From Microbotryum silenes-acaulis (taxonomy: Eukaryota > Basidiomycota > Microbotryomycetes > Microbotryales > Microbotryaceae): DNA of 64,000 bases. Numbering within the stretch: the stretch's first letter is position 1; each line of letters begins with the position of its first letter. A program made the translations under genes and the position numbers. The notes beneath the pieces are model-generated. The model was not told where the DNA came from. It made no database searches and worked only from the letters and a program-made list of their open reading frames with translations. The stretch is taken from contig QPFY01000006.1 of NCBI GenBank assembly GCA_003665825.1, positions 868,001-932,000 of the forward strand, written 5' to 3'. Shown here piece by piece: positions 58,193-64,000 of this stretch.

Positions 58193-59955
58193 ATGAATGT
58201 CAGCAGTGCCGACGATCCAGGCGGTACCCTGCCGCCTGCTGTAGTCGTTACACCGTCGCCATCGGGTAGACCCGTCCTTCAACAAGATGCGTCGTCAACC
58301 GCCAGCCCCCCGTCACCGGTCACTTCCCCTACCGTCATCACCGCCGCCATGGCTGCCACGGCTGCCCATGAGCTGACGATCCAAGAACAACAACGAGACC
58401 TTGCTGAACGTCTACTCTTCTGCAAGGAGCTCAATATCGTATCTGGCCCCAACGCGGGGCGCTTGCTCCATGTCCACCACCACCACCCTCTTTACCCACC
58501 TACCTCTGCCATGGCGATGAAAGACGCCTCCAGGAAGTTGAAAGGATCCGAAACCGATTACCGCGATGTTGTCCAGCCCGACACCATCCGTATCACCCTC
58601 AGTCTTGCGACCCACAAGTCGCTCCCTCGCGTCGACGTCGAAAAGGCGCTCATCGCACACTACAACACGGCGAAACCCAAATCCATGTGCCTCTTCTCCA
58701 TCCCTAACGCCGGCATCAGCAAGCTCGGATCCAAATTCGATCACCTCCTTTCCGATATCTGCGGCATCTCGCCGCGTGTCATCCCGGCCGACCCGTCGAA
58801 AGGCCGCAACCACGCCGTCCACACGTACGACATCAACTTCCGTAACGCCGAGGCTTTCGCCCGCGCCTGCCAACGCCCGGCTTTCCAGTACAGGGGCTCG
58901 CCAACGACGATCACCCTCCCTCATTCCCCCATCGACAGGGTAGTCGAGATCAGGCTCCGTTGTCACTCCGACCGAGACGACCCGGACTTTTGGCTCAACG
59001 GCATCCGCGTTGCCCTCCGCAAAAGCGCCGAGACCTACAACAAGACCTGGGGAACGAAGATCGCGACCCCGGAGATCCTACATTTCCAGCGCAACCTCGA
59101 GTCGAGGTAGTTCCAGACGAACCTTTCCAACTCCTCTTCAGTGGCGACTACTGGTGCTATGTGCAACTTCCGGAAGAAGCGATGAAGGATGTCGACTTCA
59201 ACACCTTTTTGCCGGTCCACCTGACCAACAGGCAAGGAGCGGTAGTCGCTCTCAACCACGATCTTCAGGTGGGCTTCTGCGGCTACTGTCGCCGTCCCGG
59301 ACATGTTCGTTCCGTCTGTCCGATCCAGCAAGCCAAGATCCAACGGCAGGTGGTCGGACTCAACCGCGCGGTCGCTTCCCAACCTCGAGCGACCTCGGAC
59401 AGGGGCACCGGCGATGGATGGGCGACGGCCACCCAGAGCAGCAAGGCCCGGCCGACTACCACCCCTAGTCCGGCTACGGGGGCAAACGGGATGACGCTCA
59501 CCAACGCCTTTGCGGGATTGGAAGAGGAGGACATGGAAGAGGAAGGGGATGAGGAAAATGAGGAAAATAGGCCCGAAGGAAGGGGCGGTCAGAAAGAGGA
59601 GATGAGGAGCGGTCCGGCGGAAAAGGATGAGGATGGAAGTCAGGAAGAAGAGGCGACGGAGGATGAACAAGCAATGGAAGTAGAGCAGGGGTCCACCTCG
59701 TTGTCATCTAAACCGAACAGCAACGACTTTGGGCTGGCGGCGGCTCTATCGACCCCGGTATCATCGCACTTGAGCTCGGCTGATTCCAGCCCGATCCCGT
59801 CTTCAACACCTCTCTCGTCGTTGGCACCTCCGACTTCACCACGCTCCAAGAGACCGGCACCGTACGAAAGGCCGACCACTCGCGCCCCGAAGGGAACAGC
59901 GCTCGCACCCTCTCCTCTATCTTCTGGTTCAGTGTCCTTGATGGACACAAATTAA
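58193..59955 (+). pseudogene. LINE ORF1 (gag-like, CCHC knuckle), frameshifted
   Basis: ORF1 proteins of LINEs bind the element RNA. The frame from 58193 runs to 59110, ending ILHFQRNLESR. The coding sense continues one frame over as VVPDEPFQLLFSGDYWCYVQ, indicating a one-base lesion near 59100. A zinc knuckle CGYCRRPGHVRSVC follows at about 59278, then a long Glu-rich and Ser/Pro-rich tail to 59955. The layout (gag-like region, one CCHC, ORF2 a few bases later) fits fungal Tad-like LINEs. Confidence 0.8.
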
Positions 59956-59967
59956 GAACTACCCAAA

Positions 59968-61341
59968 ATGATTGTACCACCAACTCGACCTGAGTTGGAC
60001 CAGCTCCACCTTCTCACCTTCAATGTAAACTCTATTGCTGACTTAGGGCGCCAGGAGCGTTTCCTCGTCTACCTCTCTTCCCTCTCTCCATCCCCTTCCA
60101 TTGTATTTGTACAGGAGCACGGATTAAAGAGTCGATCACAACGGGAGCGCTTCGAGCGATGTTGGAAAGGGCGGGTCTTCTTCAGAGACCTTGTCGCCAC
60201 CCTCATCCCGGAGCGCTCCCGCCTGTACGTCCTTTCCCCTACTTTTCGAGACTTTCCTGACCCTCGAATACTAACTATCAACTACTTTTTGAATTCACAG
60301 AAATACCAGTTCGTGAACTACTATACCCCCGTGAACCCGAAGGAACGCAAGGCCCACTTCAGCACTTCTTCGCTCGACCGAGAACCCGAAACGACCGTCA
60401 GGATCATCGCCGGAGACTTGAACGACTGTCCGAACGTTATGGTGGATCGAAGATCAGTTTCTACAGAGGGACGGTCTGGATCTGCCCCCACCTACTGGCG
60501 TACTCTCATCAGCCGGCTCCCTTTTGCTGTGATCGACACGATCCGATACCTGCACCCTCACTCGAACCACTTCAGCAGGCCGCATAAACAGGCGGGCAAG
60601 ATCAAGTCCTGGTCGCGCATCGACTACATCCTCTTGTCGGAACAACATGCTCATCTGCTGGTCTCGGGGACCACGTACCTCGACGCGCTCCTCTCGGACC
60701 ATCGCCCCGTGTATGTGGGGATCGCCTGCCCATCCGCCAAAAGCACGCCGGCCCTGCCCTCGCTCCCGGAAACGTCGTCCCAGCTGCTACGAGTCAACAC
60801 ACGAGTCTACGCCGACGAAGCCTTTGCAGCTCGCATACCTTTCATCATCGACGCATCTCGCGAGTCCCACCCGCTCGATCCGCTTGCGGCTTTTGAGGAA
60901 GCGATGTCTCGACTCAGATCTGCCTCGAGTGACCATGCTCGCCACCTGAATCGGCAATTTTCGACGACAAAGGAAACGCTCGAGCGTCGTATCCATGAGC
61001 TCGAAGCACTCGGTACTTTCGACGACGGGAGACGAGCCGAATGGCAAGATCTGGTGGCCATGACCAAGGTTTTGATCCTCGACCGAGCCCGTCAAATGAG
61101 GATTCGTGCGCACATCCCGGAACTCAGCTCGGAGGAGCAGCTCTCCCACACGGTCCATGCACGACTCGCTGCTCGCCGAACGGCCATCAAGATCGACACC
61201 CTTCGTCTGGCGGATGGGTCGCCCTCAACGGACCTTACCAAGTGCTTGGACCACGCGCATACTTCCAAGACCACCACACGCCAGATGATCGCGATCCAGC
61301 TCAAGTCGAAGCTGCTCGCTCTACCCTTCTTGATGAGCTAG
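59968..61341 (+). pseudogene. LINE ORF2, endonuclease only, reverse transcriptase missing
   Basis: The start lies 13 bp after ORF1. An AP-type endonuclease is clear: LLTFNVNSIADLGRQERF, VFVQEHGLKSR, IIAGDLNDCPN, SRIDYILL and the catalytic LLSDHRPVYVG. A linker helix follows. Near 61260 the sense moves one frame over (YFQDHHTPDDRDPAQVEAAR) and stops near 61340. No reverse transcriptase follows. The element cannot retrotranspose on its own. Confidence 0.85.
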
Positions 61342-61344
61342 GAT

Positions 61345-61544
61345 GAGGTTGTGGAGGAAGAAGATGAGGATTTCAACATGTAGACATGTAGAAGTCTCTC
61401 TGTGCCAAATTAGGCAATTTCATGTCTCAGATCAAATTGATCTGTTCAGATCAGATCAAGATCAGCTCAATCAAGGCAGAATCAGAAAAATTCAGATCTG
61501 ATCTAATCTGATCTGGCGGTGATCTGATCTAATGCGGACCCTTG
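61345..61544. mobile_element. Right end of a hAT-type element (solo)
   Basis: GGATCAGATC-type subterminal repeats lead to GATCTAATGCGGACCCTTG, ending at 61544. Read inverted, this is CAAGGGTCCGCATTAGATCA, intermediate between the termini at 34724 and 54195. The preceding codons GAGGAAGAAGATGAGGAT resemble an acidic transposase tail. No left end was found. Confidence 0.6.
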
Positions 61545-61599
61545 GTCAGGGGTGCCCGTCGAGCCACACGAGCATATGCGCATGTAACCACTGAGGGCC

Positions 61600-61950
61600 G
61601 TTGAGAGCGGGGAATTCCACCCTCAGAGGGGAATACCCGAGGTCTCGTCTGGTATTTACAAAAGCGCGCCTGGGTAATACCCGACAGCCTGGTATTTCCA
61701 GGGCGCAGGGTGATATTATCCAAACGCACGGTGTTATTTCCACGCTGATTTTATCCAAGCGCGTGGTAATTCCAGCCGTCACTTGGAAATACCAGGCCGT
61801 CGGGTATTACCCAGACGCCTGGGTATTTCCAGGTCGCGAGGTGATATCGCCCAGGCCGAAGGAGATTCTGCCCAGGCGCGTGGTAATACCAGCCGGCACC
61901 GTTATTACCCTCGCCCGGTGGTTTTCCCAGCCAGGTATGGTATTGTCCAC
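61600..61950. repeat. Degenerate ~19-21-bp tandem repeat
   Basis: About sixteen units of the form TGGTATTTCCAGGCGCG, alternately written as GGGTATTACCCAGACGCC, with drifting sequence. Confidence 0.75.
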
Positions 61951-61999
61951 TTATACATTGGGTCTAGATCCTAGTCATACCGCTACTCTCAGCTGTCTC

Positions 62000-62367
62000 A
62001 GCATGAGCCAAATGACTTCTAGCCTAGCAGATGGAAAACAGCTGGGAATGGATTACAAGTTCAAGAAATTGGGCCGAGCTTCTTTTGGGAACCTGAAGCC
62101 GAGGCACGAGATACGTAAGTACGAGAGCCGAAGATGATAGTAAAGATAGTTCGAGGTATTGCAGAGTAACTAACCTGAAGCCGAGGCACGAGATACGTAA
62201 GTACGAGAGCCGAAGATGATAGTAAAGATAGTTGGAGAAAGAAGAGAAGCGCTAAGGGAGCGCGCGCGAGGCAGGCACGAGCCGCGCGAGGCGACTAATA
62301 TCAACAACTAGTAACTAATCATAATCAGGAAGACAAGTGGGATGAAACAGCAATATACACTCTGACA
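62000..62367 (-). repeat. Partial LTR of a copia element (inferred)
   Basis: On the minus strand, a poly-G tract is followed directly by TGTCAGAGTGTATATTGC, the expected TG start of a 3' LTR. A 62-bp direct duplication (62090-62151 and 62172-62233) lies inside. The far CA boundary was not located, so the outer coordinate is approximate. Confidence 0.5.
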
Positions 62368-62394
62368 CCCCCCCCCCCCCCCCCCCCCCCCCCC
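62368..62394 (-). other. Poly-G polypurine tract
   Basis: 27 consecutive C on plus (G on the coding strand), between the pol stop codon and the LTR-like TG. A run this long may also be miscounted in the assembly. Confidence 0.6.
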
Positions 62395-62400
62395 GTGCTG

Positions 62401-64000
62401 TCATACCACTGCACCTCGTAAACCCAAATTTGCCCGATGGAAGATGAACGGCTTGGGACCCAAGGCTTTGGTGAAGATATTGGCAAACATGTCACCGGTG
62501 GCGATGTAGCGGACCTCGATCTCCTTCTCAGCAACCCTTTCGCGGACGTAGTGTTCCGAGATGCGAACGTGACGAGACCCCTGATGGTTGGTCGGGTGCT
62601 GCGCAAGAGCCAGCGAACCTTGGTTGTCACCGTAGAGCACGACTGGGCCAGAGACCGGAGCGCCAAGTTCAGCCAGGAGGTCGCTCAGGTGGATGGCATC
62701 ACCGCTTGTGTACGAAAGAGAGAGGTACTCCGCGTCGGTAGTAGACTTGGCGACCCTGTGCTCGCGTTTGGAGCACCAAGCGATCGCGGCTCCAGACAAG
62801 ATGAACGCGTAGCCCATGGTCGATCGCGAGGTCGTTAGACAGGCTCCCCAGTTCGCGTCCGAGTAGCCATGGAGTGGTTGGCTGGTCTTGCGATAGGTGA
62901 GCCCCAAGTCCAGCGTGCCTTTGATGTAGCGGAGGACCTGCTTGATGGCTGTCCAATGCTCCGGGCCGGGCTGCTGCGAGAAGCGAGCGAGGTAGCTGAC
63001 CACGAAGGCAAGGTCCGGACGAGTTCCTACGGCGGCGTACATCAACGAACCGATGGCCTGCAAGTAGCGCGTACAATCTTGAGGAGTGGCCGACAAGTCC
63101 TCGAAGTCAAGGACGACACCTGGCTGCATTGGAATACTCGCCGGCTTGGCATCGGTGAACTGGAACCTGGCCAGGATGTCCCGAAGGTAGCGCTCTTGCG
63201 AGAGCGTGATAGATCCGTCTTGTCCACGCTTGACTTGGATGCCTAGGATGTATTCGGCAGGTCCGAGACGTTTGATGCCATACGCGAGTTCCAACGCGTC
63301 GAGCACCCGGTCGATCTCGGCGGTAGAGGGACCAACCAAAAGCAAGTCGTCGACGTACAAGGCAATGTAATGAGAGTGCCCGTCGTGTTTGCGGCGGTAG
63401 ATGCAGATGTCGGACCGGGTGGGCACGTATCCGAGGGACCGCAGAGTCGAGTCAATCTCAGCGTTCCAGATGGTGCCGGCCTGGCGAAGGCCGTAGATGG
63501 ATTTGGACAGCTTGAGGATCTTGCCGGGCAGGTCAATGCCCTGAGGGACGCGCATGTACAGAGGCTTGTCAAGTTTGCCGTGGAGGTACGCTTTGTTGAC
63601 GTCGGCCTGATGGACGTGATAGCCGTTGGCCGCGGCGAGTGCGATGAGGGCTCGAATGGACGTGAATTTGACGACTGGGGCGTAGTTCTTCTCGAAGTCA
63701 AGGCCAGGACGTTGGGCACATCCGTGAGCGACGAGACGCGCCTTGTAATCGGTGATGTCGCCATGCTGGTTGCGTTTAGTCCGGAACACCCAGCCCGATC
63801 GCAGGAGGATCTCACCCGCGGGGAGCTCACCGGATTCGATGATTTCGAAGACCTCGTAATCGTTAAGAAGCGAATCGAATTCATCCTGTGCCGGTGCGCC
63901 CCAAATGTCCTCTTGTCCCGATCGGATGACGTCGCCCCAATTGGCCGGATCGCGAACAACTGTCAAGTCGTGATCTGCGAAGCCGGCTTTGGTGGATGCG
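62401..64000 (-). CDS. Ty1/copia Pol polyprotein, C-terminal part (RT and RNase H)
   Basis: The frame is open from the right window edge to a TGA at 62401-62403, so its N-terminus (gag, protease, integrase) lies outside. The reverse transcriptase shows [51 protein letters not shown] and the catalytic [11 protein letters not shown]. RNase H shows [32 protein letters not shown] and [20 protein letters not shown]. The end, [12 protein letters not shown], is the normal copia C-terminus. No stop or frameshift is visible in 533 codons, suggesting a young copy. Only 6 bp separate the stop codon from the polypurine tract. Confidence 0.94.
   Translation of the reverse strand, partial: ASTKAGFADHDLTVVRDPANWGDVIRSGQEDIWGAPAQDEFDSLLNDYEVFEIIESGELPAGEILLRSGWVFRTKRNQHGDITDYKARLVAHGCAQRPGLDFEKNYAPVVKFTSIRALIALAAANGYHVHQADVNKAYLHGKLDKPLYMRVPQGIDLPGKILKLSKSIYGLRQAGTIWNAEIDSTLRSLGYVPTRSDICIYRRKHDGHSHYIALYVDDLLLVGPSTAEIDRVLDALELAYGIKRLGPAEYILGIQVKRGQDGSITLSQERYLRDILARFQFTDAKPASIPMQPGVVLDFEDLSATPQDCTRYLQAIGSLMYAAVGTRPDLAFVVSYLARFSQQPGPEHWTAIKQVLRYIKGTLDLGLTYRKTSQPLHGYSDANWGACLTTSRSTMGYAFILSGAAIAWCSKREHRVAKSTTDAEYLSLSYTSGDAIHLSDLLAELGAPVSGPVVLYGDNQGSLALAQHPTNHQGSRHVRISEHYVRERVAEKEIEVRYIATGDMFANIFTKALGPKPFIFHRANLGLRGAVV

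Overview
The window looks like a transposon-rich piece of a basidiomycete fungal genome. The host genes are cut by many short GT-AG introns (mostly 55-95 nt, some with CTAAC/CTGAC-like branch points). They match fungal housekeeping families, and the mobile elements (Helitrons, a Plavaka-like transposase, hAT, a LINE, Ty1/copia) are typical of basidiomycetes. The subphylum cannot be fixed from sequence alone; a TE-rich Pucciniomycotina-like genome is my guess.

Host genes form three islands. Island 1 (4.0-14.6 kb) holds CLA4 (PH-CRIB-PAK kinase, +), KAP95 (importin beta, -), LSM7 (+) and SIT4/PPP6C (-), arranged convergent, divergent, convergent. I could splice all four into continuous frames of 812, 860, 123 and 310 codons. 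Island 2 (33.3-34.0 kb) is URA5, intronless, 240 aa. Island 3 (50.4-54.0 kb) holds a MIC26/MIC27-type MICOS subunit (196 aa, six exons) and an unrecognised multi-exon gene on the minus strand.

Most of the rest is mobile DNA. 0-3.6 kb: two Helitron fragments around a diverged ~360-bp tandem repeat. 15.0-21.4 kb: a full-length but decayed Helitron (zinc knuckle, HUH Rep, Pif1-like helicase, 3' hairpin plus CTAG) with a second Helitron 5' end behind it. 23.9-31.0 kb: an unrecognised gene divergently paired with a Plavaka-like transposase that starts with a C2H2 finger. 34.7-35.3 kb: a 621-bp hAT-type MITE with a perfect 8-bp target duplication. 36.9-37.6 kb: a foldback element and a ~198-bp tandem repeat. 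37.9-45.5 kb: a Helitron graveyard. It holds a near-perfect 1.6-kb inverted repeat, a nine-fold amplification of a Helitron 5' terminus, and a small non-autonomous Helitron that appears to carry a captured exon with its splice donor. 47.0-49.8 kb: a broken DUF6570-type Helitron replicase. 54.2-57.9 kb: a complete 3,740-bp hAT element with 8-bp target duplications. 58.0-61.3 kb: a LINE with gag and endonuclease but no reverse transcriptase, joined to a hAT right end. 62.4-64.0 kb: a Ty1/copia pol gene running off the window, with a poly-G polypurine tract and the start of an LTR.

The coherent biology is the host gene set: polarity kinase, nuclear import receptor, mRNA decay/splicing ring subunit, PP2A-like phosphatase, pyrimidine synthesis and inner-membrane organisation. 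The most unusual material is Helitron structural evolution (palindrome formation, terminus amplification, exon capture) and the divergent two-gene unit at 24-31 kb. I found no CRISPR array and no convincing tRNA or rRNA gene.
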